A DNA stretch of 64,000 nt from JACKOB01 sp024234575 (GTDB lineage Bacteria; Pseudomonadota; Gammaproteobacteria; Pseudomonadales; Oleiphilaceae). Below are positions 1 through 8,345 of this stretch, in pieces; position 1 is the first letter of the stretch, and the number at the start of each line of letters is the position of its first letter. Under the pieces are notes generated by a model that ran no database searches, was not told the DNA's origin, and saw only the letters and a list, made by a program, of their open reading frames with translations. The position numbers were made by a program, and so were the translations under genes. Where the stretch lies: contig JBPJFZ010000004.1 of NCBI GenBank assembly GCA_051208035.1, positions 248,001-312,000 on the forward strand, given 5' to 3'.

Positions 1-242
1 AAGCCGCTGCTTTACATCAGGTACCAGGCTATGTAGGAGAATATGAAACCTACGTGCATTTAGTGCAGGTGAGTAATCTGCTACTACATGAAGCGGGTAT
101 AGGCGAGCATGACACTTATGGTGATGTAGATGTCTTGTTTAGTTCTCTGGGGTTTTCTGGGGAACAAGGACGAGAGATCGTTGCTGAAGCATTAAAGTAT
201 AGCGCCGAGCTTGATATTCTGGCTGACGAACTGGCCGCCTGA
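1..242 (+). CDS. HDOD-domain protein, C-terminal fragment
   Basis: An open frame enters from the left edge (first full codon at base 3) and stops at 240-242, giving about 79 residues. The visible part resembles the last helices of an HDOD domain: a PGYVGEYETYVHLVQVSNLL stretch, typical of the region where HDOD proteins carry LVQLAN-like motifs, then a short acidic tail. HDOD proteins are HD-related, usually catalytically dead signalling modules. The start codon and any partner domain lie outside the window. A GTG at 54 could be read as a start, but the frame is open upstream and family-like there, so it is not the real start. Family assignment is moderately sure. Confidence 0.6.
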   Translation, partial: AAALHQVPGYVGEYETYVHLVQVSNLLLHEAGIGEHDTYGDVDVLFSSLGFSGEQGREIVAEALKYSAELDILADELAA

Positions 243-254
243 CCAAGAAAAGCA

Positions 255-283
255 GGGCGCCGCGATCTGTCTGTGCGGTGCTC
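255..283 (+). terminator. Possible hairpin terminator after the HDOD gene
   Basis: Nine-base stem GGGCGCCGC (255-263) with GCGGTGCTC (275-283), two G-U pairs and an 11-base loop, 13 bases after the stop codon. Only a weak T-rich stretch follows, so termination strength is uncertain. Confidence 0.4.
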
Positions 284-715
284 TTAGCTAACCCCTTCCT
301 CTTGTGCGTCATCCCCCGTATAATGCTCCGCTCGCTTTAAAATTTGTCGTAAAATCAAACTCTCTAAGGCCTTGAATTATAAGACTATATAAGTGCCTTT
401 GTGCTTTCTTTGGTTGCTATTTAACCTTTTAAGGCGTATTAACGAGAAGTTACGGCAGTTTAAGCTGAAGAATTTATAGACAATCACTCTACCGAAATCG
501 TTTTTTAAGGTTGGTTTCGAGGTGGGATTGTTTCGTGGTTTGTGTCATTCCAGGTCGATCTTTACTTTATCCCTGGAGCGCTGAGCTGGTCAGTCAGGTA
601 AGCTATAAGCCTGAGTGTTTTTTATCAGTTCGCATATTCGCCCTTAAGGGCACATGGCTGCGCAAACCTGACTCCGTTTACAATTCAAAAAGAAACTAAG
701 TGGGAGCAAATTAGT
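284..715. other. Long leader/intergenic region before adk
   Basis: About 430 bases without a supported gene. A 62-codon frame at 511-699 has no family resemblance and no good ribosome site. The region probably holds the adk promoter. I see no tRNA or recognisable riboswitch. A GGGAG ribosome site lies at about 701-705. Confidence 0.4.
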
Positions 716-1369
716 ATGAGAGCAATCCTGTTAGGCGCACCTGGGGCTGGAAAAGGTACTCAGGCGCAACATATAACGCAAAAATTCGGTATTCCGCAGA
801 TTTCAACAGGCGATATGTTGCGAGCAGCGGTGAAAGCGGGAAGTCCGTTGGGTCTTAAAGTAAAAGAAGTCATGGCGTCAGGCGGACTGGTCTCTGACGA
901 GACAATTATTGCACTTATCGAAGAACGTGTTAAACAGGATGATTGCGCTGCCGGTTTTTTACTGGATGGGTTCCCTAGAACGATTCCTCAGGCTGAAGCA
1001 GTAAAACAGCAAGGCATCAAAATTGATTATGTCATTGAGATTGATGTCGCTGACGAGGAGATCATTAGTCGTTTAAGTGGTCGTCGCGTGCATGAAGCAA
1101 GTGGCCGTGTTTATCATGTTGTCTACAACCCGCCAAAAGTTGAAGGTAAAGACGACGAAAGCGGTGACCCGTTAATTCAGCGCGAAGACGATAAAGAAGA
1201 AACCGTGCGTAAACGATTGGATATTTATCACTCCCAAACTGCTCCACTGGTTGACTACTACCGCAGCTGGGCAGAAAAAGACAGCACGAATGCGCCGGTG
1301 TATGTGGCAGTGAAGGGTGTGGGTACTGTTGAACAAATTCGCGATCAGATCTTTAGCCAGCTGGCTTGA
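716..1369 (+). CDS. adk: Adenylate kinase
   Basis: Makes two ADP from ATP and AMP in the cytoplasm, balancing adenylate pools. The 217-residue length fits the long bacterial form (E. coli 214). Visible: P-loop GAPGAGKGT at residues 8-16, the NMP-binding STGDML segment, LLDGFPRT near residue 85, GRRVHEASGRVYH at the start of the LID domain, and the later KRLDIYH region. The LID has no four-cysteine zinc site, as usual in Gram-negatives. The ATG at 716 follows a GGGAG site. tsaB lies 130 bases downstream beyond a strong hairpin. Confidence 0.97.
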   Translation: MRAILLGAPGAGKGTQAQHITQKFGIPQISTGDMLRAAVKAGSPLGLKVKEVMASGGLVSDETIIALIEERVKQDDCAAGFLLDGFPRTIPQAEAVKQQGIKIDYVIEIDVADEEIISRLSGRRVHEASGRVYHVVYNPPKVEGKDDESGDPLIQREDDKEETVRKRLDIYHSQTAPLVDYYRSWAEKDSTNAPVYVAVKGVGTVEQIRDQIFSQLA

Positions 1370-1386
1370 TCAACCTTCCTCCTCGG

Positions 1387-1423
1387 CAGCACCAGGCAAT
1401 GTTGAATAGTCTGCCTGGTGCTG
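1387..1423 (+). terminator. Strong hairpin between adk and tsaB
   Basis: Perfect 12-base inverted repeat CAGCACCAGGCA (1387-1398) and TGCCTGGTGCTG (1412-1423) with a 13-base loop, 17 bases after the adk stop. No T-run follows, so it may stabilise the adk 3' end or terminate weakly rather than act as a classical intrinsic terminator. Confidence 0.55.
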
Positions 1424-1499
1424 GTCTGCAGTGTGCTGATAACTCCTCGGCTAAAATAATGCGGCAGACCTGTCGACATCTTATTACTGTGGTAATTGC

Positions 1500-2216
1500 A
1501 TGAGCACGATACTTGCTATTGATACTTCTTCGGATGGGTGTTCGGCCGCACTGCTGGTCGATGGCCGGCTCTTCTCGCGTTTCCAGTTAAGCCCACGCCA
1601 GCATACACACTTGATCATGCCGATGATTGACGAGGTTGTCACAGAGGCTGGTATCAAGAAATCTCAAATTGAAGCCTGTGCTTTTGGCGCTGGACCGGGC
1701 TCATTCACGGGCTTGCGCATCTCCGCTGGCATCGCACAGGGGCTGGCATTTGGTTTGGGGATACCTGTTATATCTGTATCGACATTAGAAGCTCTTGCTT
1801 TTGACCCTTTGATAAGAAACTTCGGTGACTGTACCGTGGCCGCAGCTTTTGATGCGCGTATGGATGAAGTCTACTGGGGAGTCTATCAGTACCGTTGTGT
1901 TAACGGTTCTGCGAGCGTGCAGTCGTTGGTGCCAGACTGTGTCATCAAGCCCGGTGAGCTGACCGCCAGGCAACTGCCTGTAGCCTCTGGTGACAAGCTG
2001 GTGGGGATAGGTGGGGGCTGGATCTATCAAGAAGAAATAGTCCGCGCCACAACAAAAGAACCAGTCAACATTTACGTTGATGAAGTTGCCAAAGCATCGG
2101 TGATCGCCGAAATAGCACAAAAAAAATATGCTGCTGGTTTGCTGTTACCGGCACATGAAGCTATACCTGTGTATTTACGCAATGAAATAACCTGGAAGAA
2201 ATTACCGGGAAGATAA
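1500..2216 (+). CDS. tsaB: tRNA threonylcarbamoyladenosine biosynthesis protein TsaB
   Basis: TsaB (YeaZ) is the non-catalytic partner of TsaD in the complex that makes t6A37 on ANN-decoding tRNAs. At 238 residues it is family length. It starts with ILAIDTSSDGCSAAL, the ASKHA phosphate-1-type motif, has a QHTHLIMPMID segment near residue 40, and the hallmark GAGPGSFTGLRI near residues 64-75. ATG at 1500 is the natural start by alignment with the conserved N-terminus. The chromosome context after adk matches what I recall in Pseudomonas. Confidence 0.95.
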   Translation: MSTILAIDTSSDGCSAALLVDGRLFSRFQLSPRQHTHLIMPMIDEVVTEAGIKKSQIEACAFGAGPGSFTGLRISAGIAQGLAFGLGIPVISVSTLEALAFDPLIRNFGDCTVAAAFDARMDEVYWGVYQYRCVNGSASVQSLVPDCVIKPGELTARQLPVASGDKLVGIGGGWIYQEEIVRATTKEPVNIYVDEVAKASVIAEIAQKKYAAGLLLPAHEAIPVYLRNEITWKKLPGR

Positions 2217-2433
2217 AATGGTTGGTGCCGCTGCCGGCAGTTCTTAGGTTGTTCGCGGGTGGCCTGTTGAGGGTAATCTCTGCGTTAGAAGCTGTAGGCA
2301 TTGAGTGCAAAATATTTGACTAAAATTTGCACATAAAACCATCGATATTGTCTATACTTTTGAAAGGGCCAAATGATTGGCTGCTGTTTGCGTTACGTAA
2401 TAGTGAAGTGCAGATGCGTCAGTGAGTTAGTTT

Positions 2434-2751
2434 ATGCCAGTTGATATTAATGGGTATGCGGCATCGGTTTTAACCTCAAGGGTTGTGGGTACGCCTGGCA
2501 ATCAGCCTAGCCCTGTGGGCGTTGAAAATGATCGCCCAGAAAATCAACGCCGACCAGCAGATCAGATAAACCCAGAAGTGATAGAACGGAAGGTAGCTGC
2601 GCGCGCGGAGTCCTCCTCAACGAATCTACAGCGTTACCGTGACCCGGATGAGCTACCCAAAAAGACGCAAAGTGCGCTGCAGTCTTACCAGGAAAATGCT
2701 CGCACACCCTATCAGGATGATGAATTAGTGGGTGTTGATATTTTTGTCTAA
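2434..2751 (+). CDS. Small hypothetical protein between tsaB and rsmJ
   Basis: 105 residues, hydrophilic, with no signal peptide or membrane segment. It begins MPVDINGYAAS, has a Pro/Arg/Glu-rich middle, and ends in a conserved-looking tail (LQSYQENA ... LVGVDIFV). Short proteins with a similar terminal motif occur, as I recall, at this place in pseudomonads, so it is likely a real conserved gene. The disordered middle and structured tail suggest a binding peptide. Function unknown. It sits between two RNA-modification genes but is separated from both by more than 100 bases, so co-function is not implied. Confidence 0.6.
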   Translation: MPVDINGYAASVLTSRVVGTPGNQPSPVGVENDRPENQRRPADQINPEVIERKVAARAESSSTNLQRYRDPDELPKKTQSALQSYQENARTPYQDDELVGVDIFV

Positions 2752-2876
2752 GCCATACGCCTTTCAGTCTGTTTTATTTTTCTAAGAACCCGCACCTCCG
2801 ACTATAAGATTTCGCGCTTGCTGCCAGTTATTGCTGCGCATATCATGCGGCTTGTTTCAAAAAGTTGATAAAAACT

Positions 2877-3710
2877 ATGCCTAATTTATATAGCTCAATG
2901 GTCACTGTGGCGAGCCTGTCTCCAGCCTGCGCCGCAGCCGCCGAAGGGGTGGCGCAAGACAGTGGTTTGCCCTTTGTTGAAGCAGGCTCACTGGAAGAGG
3001 CGTTAAGTCATGCCGCTGGCCAGTATCTTCTCGTCTATGACGATGGTGGCGTCGCCCTGTACCCAGTAAGTAAGAAAGAGGGGGGGGCGGTTAGGGTAGA
3101 TTTTTTTCAGGGGAAAAGTGATCACCGTCGCAAGTATGGTGGTGGCAGTGGCCAGTTAATTGCGAAAGCTGTGGGCCTCAAACCCGGCATTCGGCCGTGT
3201 GTGTTTGATGCCACCGCCGGATTAGGGCAGGATACTTTCGTGTTGGCAACACTAGGGTGTACCGTGCTTGCGGCCGAGCGATCACCCGTGGTTTATGCGC
3301 TGCTGAATGATGGTTTGCGTCGAGCCCGGCTCCGGGCGCAACCTGATCAGATGGATATTCTGGATAGAATCACGCTGCTGTCTGCCAATGCCGTCTCCTG
3401 GTTGAATGCACAAGCGTCGGCTGTTGCTGATGTGATTTATCTTGATCCTATGTTTCCGGCCAGAGAAAAGTCATCGTTGGTTAAAAAGGAAATGCGTTAT
3501 TTCAAAAATGTCGTGGGGGCGGATGCAGACTCGGCTGAGTTGCTGACTGCAGCATTAGCGAAGGCAAAATATCGTGTGGTGGTAAAGCGCCCGCGACTCG
3601 CACCATGTATTGATGGCGCTCAGCGCACGTTAGCGATTGAGGGTAAAAGCAGTCGTTATGATATTTACGCACTAAAATCGATGGATGAATTAAAAGGAAA
3701 AGAAGGTTAA
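2877..3710 (+). CDS. rsmJ: 16S rRNA (guanine1516-N2)-methyltransferase
   Basis: RsmJ methylates G1516 of 16S rRNA using S-adenosylmethionine. The 277-residue product matches the family: DHRRKYGGGSGQLIAKAVG, DATAGLGQDTFVLA (SAM-binding loop), VYALLNDGL, VIYLDPMFPAREKSSLVKKE (catalytic/target-base DPMFP motif), and VVVKRPRLAP near the end. I place the start at the ATG of MPNLYSS. An in-frame TTG at 2865 would add four residues; neither has a clear Shine-Dalgarno. It converges with plsB. Confidence 0.93.
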   Translation: MPNLYSSMVTVASLSPACAAAAEGVAQDSGLPFVEAGSLEEALSHAAGQYLLVYDDGGVALYPVSKKEGGAVRVDFFQGKSDHRRKYGGGSGQLIAKAVGLKPGIRPCVFDATAGLGQDTFVLATLGCTVLAAERSPVVYALLNDGLRRARLRAQPDQMDILDRITLLSANAVSWLNAQASAVADVIYLDPMFPAREKSSLVKKEMRYFKNVVGADADSAELLTAALAKAKYRVVVKRPRLAPCIDGAQRTLAIEGKSSRYDIYALKSMDELKGKEG

Positions 3711-3723
3711 TTCGGCAGCCCAT

Positions 3724-3754
3724 AAAAAAGGCCGGAACTGTTATGTATCCGGCC
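3724..3754 (-). terminator. Intrinsic terminator of plsB
   Basis: Stem GGCCGGA (3730-3736) and TCCGGCC (3748-3754) with an A-run at 3724-3729, which reads as a U-run on the minus strand. It lies about 30 bases past the plsB stop and may also slow transcripts from rsmJ. Confidence 0.8.
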
Positions 3755-3784
3755 TGAGATGAGCTGCTGAGCTAAGTTTGTGTA

Positions 3785-6295
3785 TTAGTCTTCGTTAGGT
3801 AACGGTTGCAAATCCGTTTTTTGCTGTAGCAGGCTTGCATTGGTTACCTGCAAAATGCTTTGCCTGAATTCAGAGTTAAGCACCAGTCTGGCGTCATCTG
3901 CGACCTCATCCACCTCTTTGCCATATGACAGCTTCCCATGGGAATCTTCTGTGAGCATTTCGTACTCTTTTAGGGTGGCGATAAAGTTGCGGAATAGTGA
4001 TTTGTCGAAGAACTCTGGAGCATTTAGACCGTAAAGGATCGACATTCGTTGTGCCATTTGCGTGCTTTGCTTTTCCAGTTCGTCGGCAGTGATGCTGCCA
4101 TTGCCGTGTTTACGTAACAAGGCAATGGCAATGTAATAGCGCTCAAGGGTTTGCACAATTATGCGTGCCAGAACGCCTAGTGTAACGAACTGCTCGGTTC
4201 CTGTGCCAGGGCGTGTATAGATATCGTTATCCTGTTGCAGCAAGTGGTTGTTGACCATGACATCCAGCCAGTGCTGTATAACTTCGTCCAAATCGTCCTG
4301 CATATAACGAATAAACAGCTCTGATTTGATGTAGGGGTAGACTGAGCGCACCAGGTCAATCAGCTTGGCTTTCTTCATGGAAGGGTTGTACTGAAAGAAG
4401 CTGGCAATCAAAGCGGGAACAGCAAAAAGATGCAACGTGTTGTTGCGATAGTAAGTGAGCAGAATGGCGTTGTTGCCTTCTACGCTAACAATATCACCCA
4501 GATCCTGCCTGTTACGCGAGATGAGTCCCATACCTTCTACATAGGCCACCCATTCTTTGGCACTTCCGTCTGGAAGCGTGATCTGGTTGCTGTACGAATA
4601 CTCTTTGAGCAAGCCACAGAATTTATCGATAATGTCTATGAGTGCGCGTTCGTCCATGGCTTGTCGAGTGGTTGACAGCAAACCCGTGGCAACGAGTGTC
4701 ACCGGATTAACGGCGGCGGCGCTGTTAATATGGGTCGCAATCTTATTAGAAATTTCGTCAACGGTTGCATTTAACCACTTGGGCTTACATTCAAGGTTGT
4801 ATGCCTGTTCTTTCCAATGTGGCTGCAAGCGATCTAGCTCGTCAGAGAGAATAATAGGCTCACCAAAGTTAACGCTTACCTGACCAAATGAGTTCTTCAG
4901 GTTTCGCAACGACTTGAACAGGCCAAATACAGATTCTGACTCTTTTTTCTGTCCTCGCAGCTCACCGAGGTAGGTGCGCCCTTCCAGAATTTTCTCATAG
5001 CCCACATAAACAGGTACAAATGCAATTGGCTTGCGGTGGTCTCGCAAGTAACTGCGTACAGTCATTGCCACCATGCCCGCTTTGGGGGTGAGGGTTCTGC
5101 CGGTTCTGCTGCGTCCACCTTCGATGAAGTATTCAACCGAATAGCCTTTGGTTAGCATGCTGTGCATGTATTCGTTAAAAATCGCCGCATACAAGGGGTT
5201 GTCGCGAAAGCTGCGGCGCATGAAAAACGCGCCACCGCGACGAAGAATAGAGCCGACGATAGGCATGTTCAGGTTTATACCAGCAGCAATATGCGGAACC
5301 ATAATGCCGTTGTTAAACAGAACATAAGATAACAACAGGTAGTCAATATGACTGCGGTGGCAGGGAGTGTAGATAACGGCGTGATCTTCTGCTACGGCCT
5401 TCACTGATTCAATGTTGGTTATTTTTACGCCATTGTAGATTTTGTTCCACACCCAGGACAGGATAATGTCCAGAAATCTGACGGTGGCCATCGAGACGTT
5501 AGACGCTATCTCATCCCCATATTTGTAGGCGCGCGCCTTCACCTTTTCTGGCGAGATGTCTTCTGCTTTGGCGGTCTCCCGAATTGCATCCTTAACGCTG
5601 GGTGTACTGATTAATTTGTAAACCAGGGTTCTGCGGTGCGACAAATCTGGCCCGATTACAGCCTGGCGAACACGTCTGAAGTGTACGCGCAGCACTCGGG
5701 CTGTTTTACGTGTGGCTCTCTCTTCTGAAATTTCGGACTCTTCGATTAGCTGCTTTAGTGATATTGGCTGGCTAAATTGCACAAAAGTGCTCTTGCCGTG
5801 AACTAAAATGGTCAGCAGCTTTCGTAACCGGCCTGCGTTCGACCAGGTATCAGAAAAAATAACTTTAAATAGCGATTTTTCTTTTTGCGGCGCTCGCCCC
5901 CAAAATATTGAAACAGGCACGATTTGAATATCTGAATCGGCGGTGTTTTTTACATCATGCACAAGCTGTTTTAGTCGAATGGTGAGAGCGGGGCTTTGCC
6001 GCCTTCGAAAAAACTGTCCTTGGCGACGGTATAGGAAGAAAAACGAGCGGCGCAAATGGTCGCTGGCCATTTTCAGAGATTGCTGCGAGGATGGCAGGCC
6101 GCCGTTGATGCACTCTTGCTCTAGCACGAGCCTGTTAGCCAGTGAACTGTATTGAAGTACGTAGCAAACTGGTTTGTTGGGGTCGAGATTAAGTTGTTCA
6201 GGGGTGCCGTTAGAGGTATTGGTTCTTACCCAGAAAAACAGAATTTTTCGTAGAAAAGTAAAAAATACAGAACTTACATCAAGAATATTTCGCAT
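3785..6295 (-). CDS. plsB: Glycerol-3-phosphate 1-O-acyltransferase PlsB
   Basis: Inner-membrane enzyme that acylates sn-glycerol-3-phosphate at position 1, the first step of phospholipid synthesis. 836 residues, near the 807 of E. coli PlsB. The acyltransferase H-x4-D box is HRSHID near residue 311, followed by GGAFFMRRSF, YFIEGGRSRTGRTLTPK and PVYVGYEKILEG, the other three conserved blocks. The N-terminus is hydrophobic (SSVFFTFLRKILFFWVR), consistent with membrane association. The terminator at 3724-3754 ends it. It is transcribed divergently from the ABC exporter at 6615. Confidence 0.97.
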   Translation of the reverse strand: MRNILDVSSVFFTFLRKILFFWVRTNTSNGTPEQLNLDPNKPVCYVLQYSSLANRLVLEQECINGGLPSSQQSLKMASDHLRRSFFFLYRRQGQFFRRRQSPALTIRLKQLVHDVKNTADSDIQIVPVSIFWGRAPQKEKSLFKVIFSDTWSNAGRLRKLLTILVHGKSTFVQFSQPISLKQLIEESEISEERATRKTARVLRVHFRRVRQAVIGPDLSHRRTLVYKLISTPSVKDAIRETAKAEDISPEKVKARAYKYGDEIASNVSMATVRFLDIILSWVWNKIYNGVKITNIESVKAVAEDHAVIYTPCHRSHIDYLLLSYVLFNNGIMVPHIAAGINLNMPIVGSILRRGGAFFMRRSFRDNPLYAAIFNEYMHSMLTKGYSVEYFIEGGRSRTGRTLTPKAGMVAMTVRSYLRDHRKPIAFVPVYVGYEKILEGRTYLGELRGQKKESESVFGLFKSLRNLKNSFGQVSVNFGEPIILSDELDRLQPHWKEQAYNLECKPKWLNATVDEISNKIATHINSAAAVNPVTLVATGLLSTTRQAMDERALIDIIDKFCGLLKEYSYSNQITLPDGSAKEWVAYVEGMGLISRNRQDLGDIVSVEGNNAILLTYYRNNTLHLFAVPALIASFFQYNPSMKKAKLIDLVRSVYPYIKSELFIRYMQDDLDEVIQHWLDVMVNNHLLQQDNDIYTRPGTGTEQFVTLGVLARIIVQTLERYYIAIALLRKHGNGSITADELEKQSTQMAQRMSILYGLNAPEFFDKSLFRNFIATLKEYEMLTEDSHGKLSYGKEVDEVADDARLVLNSEFRQSILQVTNASLLQQKTDLQPLPNED

Positions 6296-6614
6296 AAAGA
6301 AGCTTTGTAAAGAGTTGATTCAGTGAGTTAGCGACGAACCGGATTGGCATCGCACCAAAAGAGCAGTTAGTGTATCCACTTTGCCAGAGAGGGGCAAAGA
6401 AAATAGAGGTAACGCACTATTGGAGGTTGTTCTGCACAGATTATGACCAACTGACTTGATTGTGAAGAAATGTTCATAACTTATTGAAAGCACTATTGTT
6501 GAAAATTGATGCAGACGTTCATATATTACGCCATTGAATAAATGTCTGAGGTAAATGCATGCCGCTACAGACGCAAAATAACAATCAGGATGAACATTGG
6601 AGGTACCGATCACG
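6296..6614. other. Divergent promoter region plsB / ABC exporter
   Basis: About 320 bases between two divergent genes, so it should hold both promoters. An apparent minus-strand frame here is the antisense of the ABC ATPase. I can assign no confident -10/-35 pair. The GGAGG at 6599-6603 is the ribosome site of the ATPase. Confidence 0.4.
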
Positions 6615-7601
6615 ATGATCAAAATTACGAACCTTAAGAAACGTTTTGGTGATCTATGCGCGGTGTCAGATCTGTCGTTCCAGGTGAATCCGGGTGAAGT
6701 TCTCGGTTTTCTGGGGCCAAATGGTGCAGGCAAGTCAACCACCATGAAAATGCTCACAGGGTTTCTTAGCCCGAGCTCGGGCGATATCTCTATATTTGGA
6801 ATCAATGTTGCCAGCAAGCCACTGGAAGCGCAGCGGTTAATTGGATATTTGCCAGAAGGCGCGCCGTCTTATGGAGATATGACGGTGTTGTCCTTCTTGA
6901 AATTTATTGCCGCAGTGCGGGGGTATCGCGGTTCGGATGTGGATGCCAGAGTTGAAAGCGTTATCAATAAAATACAGCTGGAGAAGGTTCTGTACCAGCG
7001 GATAGAAACGCTATCCAAGGGCTTTAAGCGCCGTGTCGGACTTGCTCAGGCTATTATTCATGACCCCAAGGTGCTGATCCTTGATGAGCCTACCGATGGC
7101 CTCGACCCTAATCAAAAGCACCAGGTGAGAGAGTTAATCAAGAATCTGTCGAAAGACAAAATCGTCATCATATCGACGCATATTTTGGAAGAAGTTCATG
7201 CGGTTTGCACCCGGGCGTTGATTATATCTTCGGGAACCATTGTGGCTGACGGTTCGCCAGATCAGTTGTCAGCAATGTCGAAGTATCATCAGGCCGTGTC
7301 GTTAAAACTTAGCCAGCCGTGCGATGCGGTGTCAGCCCTAAAAGCCTTGGCCGATGTAGATAGCGTCGCCATGTGTGAAGAGCCCAATTCGTATGTTGTC
7401 TTCCCGGTGCCGGGCAAGTCCATTTTAAAAGCGGTGAATCAACTGCTGCATGATCGGGATTGGCAGGTAGAAGAATTGCATGTTGAAAAAGGGCGTTTGG
7501 ATGATGTGTTCCGTCAAGTCACGCTGTCGAGCGCACATGGCCAGTCGCAGTATAAATTAGACCAGTCAGTAAAAGCTGAAGAGTCAGAAGGTGTAGTATG
7601 A
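6615..7601 (+). CDS. ABC exporter ATPase, GldA/ABC-2 type
   Basis: ATP-binding subunit of an ABC-2-type transporter. Walker A GPNGAGKS at residues 34-41, signature LSKGFKRRVGLAQ near 133, Walker B VLILDEPTDGLD near 152-163, and the H-loop STHILEE. 328 residues, with a C-terminal ~100-residue extension of the kind seen in GldA-like ATPases. I chose the ATG at 6615 because GGAGG lies 12 bases upstream; an in-frame TTG at 6597 overlaps that site. The stop overlaps the permease start (ATGA), so the two are translationally coupled. The substrate is unknown. The family name comes from Bacteroidetes gliding genes, but homologues are widespread in non-gliding bacteria. Confidence 0.9.
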   Translation: MIKITNLKKRFGDLCAVSDLSFQVNPGEVLGFLGPNGAGKSTTMKMLTGFLSPSSGDISIFGINVASKPLEAQRLIGYLPEGAPSYGDMTVLSFLKFIAAVRGYRGSDVDARVESVINKIQLEKVLYQRIETLSKGFKRRVGLAQAIIHDPKVLILDEPTDGLDPNQKHQVRELIKNLSKDKIVIISTHILEEVHAVCTRALIISSGTIVADGSPDQLSAMSKYHQAVSLKLSQPCDAVSALKALADVDSVAMCEEPNSYVVFPVPGKSILKAVNQLLHDRDWQVEELHVEKGRLDDVFRQVTLSSAHGQSQYKLDQSVKAEESEGVV

Positions 7602-8332
7602 ATGGTTTGATTGTTGTTTTAAAAAGAGAGCTGGCGGCGTATTTTTTAACGCCACTGGCTTACGTTTTTATTGTTATATTCTTGATTTTAAGTGGTATTT
7701 TTACTTTTTACCTAGGGCGGTTTTATGAAAGAGGGCAGGCCGATCTAGTTTCGTTCTTTAACTTCATTCCCTGGTTATACCTTATTCTCGTTCCTGCTGT
7801 GGCCATGCGGCTTTGGTCAGAAGAACGACGCAGTGGCACGATTGAGTTATTAATGACATTGCCGCTAACGCTTTTCGAAGTGATTGTCGGTAAGTTTCTG
7901 GCCGCCTGGTTATTTGTGGGGCTGGCGCTGCTTCTGACCTTTCCTACCTGGATAACGGTGAACTATTTAGGGCAGCCCGACAATGGCGTCATTTTGGCCA
8001 GTTATGCAGGTAGCTGGTTAATGGCTGGTGGTTTTCTTGCGGTTGGCAGCTGTTTATCGGCCGCCACAAAAAGCCAGGTGGTTGCATTTATTATGACGCT
8101 GGTGATTTGCTTCACGTTCGTCGCCAGCGGTTTTCCGATGGTGCAAGATGCATTTAGCCATTGGGCACCAGTATGGGTTCTTGACGGGCTATCAGTGTTG
8201 AGTTTTCTCAGTCATTTCGACGCTATTTCCCGTGGCGTTATCGAGCTGCGGGATATAGTGTATTTTCTGGTGATGATTGGTGCCTGGTTGATGGCAACCG
8301 GTATCATTTTGAATATGAAGAAAGCAGACTGA
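7598..8332 (+). CDS. ABC-2 type permease, GldF-like
   Basis: 244 residues with about six hydrophobic segments, starting with a short cytoplasmic N-terminus (VVLKRELAAYFLTPLAYVFI) typical of ABC-2 membrane proteins. The conserved block AMRLWSEERRSGTIELLMTLPL marks the family. It overlaps the upstream ATPase by four bases and is 13 bases from the next gene, so ATPase, permease and auxiliary protein form one operon. The cargo cannot be told from sequence. Confidence 0.9.
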   Translation: MNGLIVVLKRELAAYFLTPLAYVFIVIFLILSGIFTFYLGRFYERGQADLVSFFNFIPWLYLILVPAVAMRLWSEERRSGTIELLMTLPLTLFEVIVGKFLAAWLFVGLALLLTFPTWITVNYLGQPDNGVILASYAGSWLMAGGFLAVGSCLSAATKSQVVAFIMTLVICFTFVASGFPMVQDAFSHWAPVWVLDGLSVLSFLSHFDAISRGVIELRDIVYFLVMIGAWLMATGIILNMKKAD

Positions 8333-8345
8333 GGGAGCGAAATCA

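Noticed and set aside
511..699. 62-codon frame before adk
   Set aside because: Non-ATG start, no ribosome site, composition unlike a folded protein; lies in a leader region.
6320..6817. 165-codon minus-strand frame
   Set aside because: Antisense of the ABC ATPase Walker A region and its leader; no coding signal of its own.
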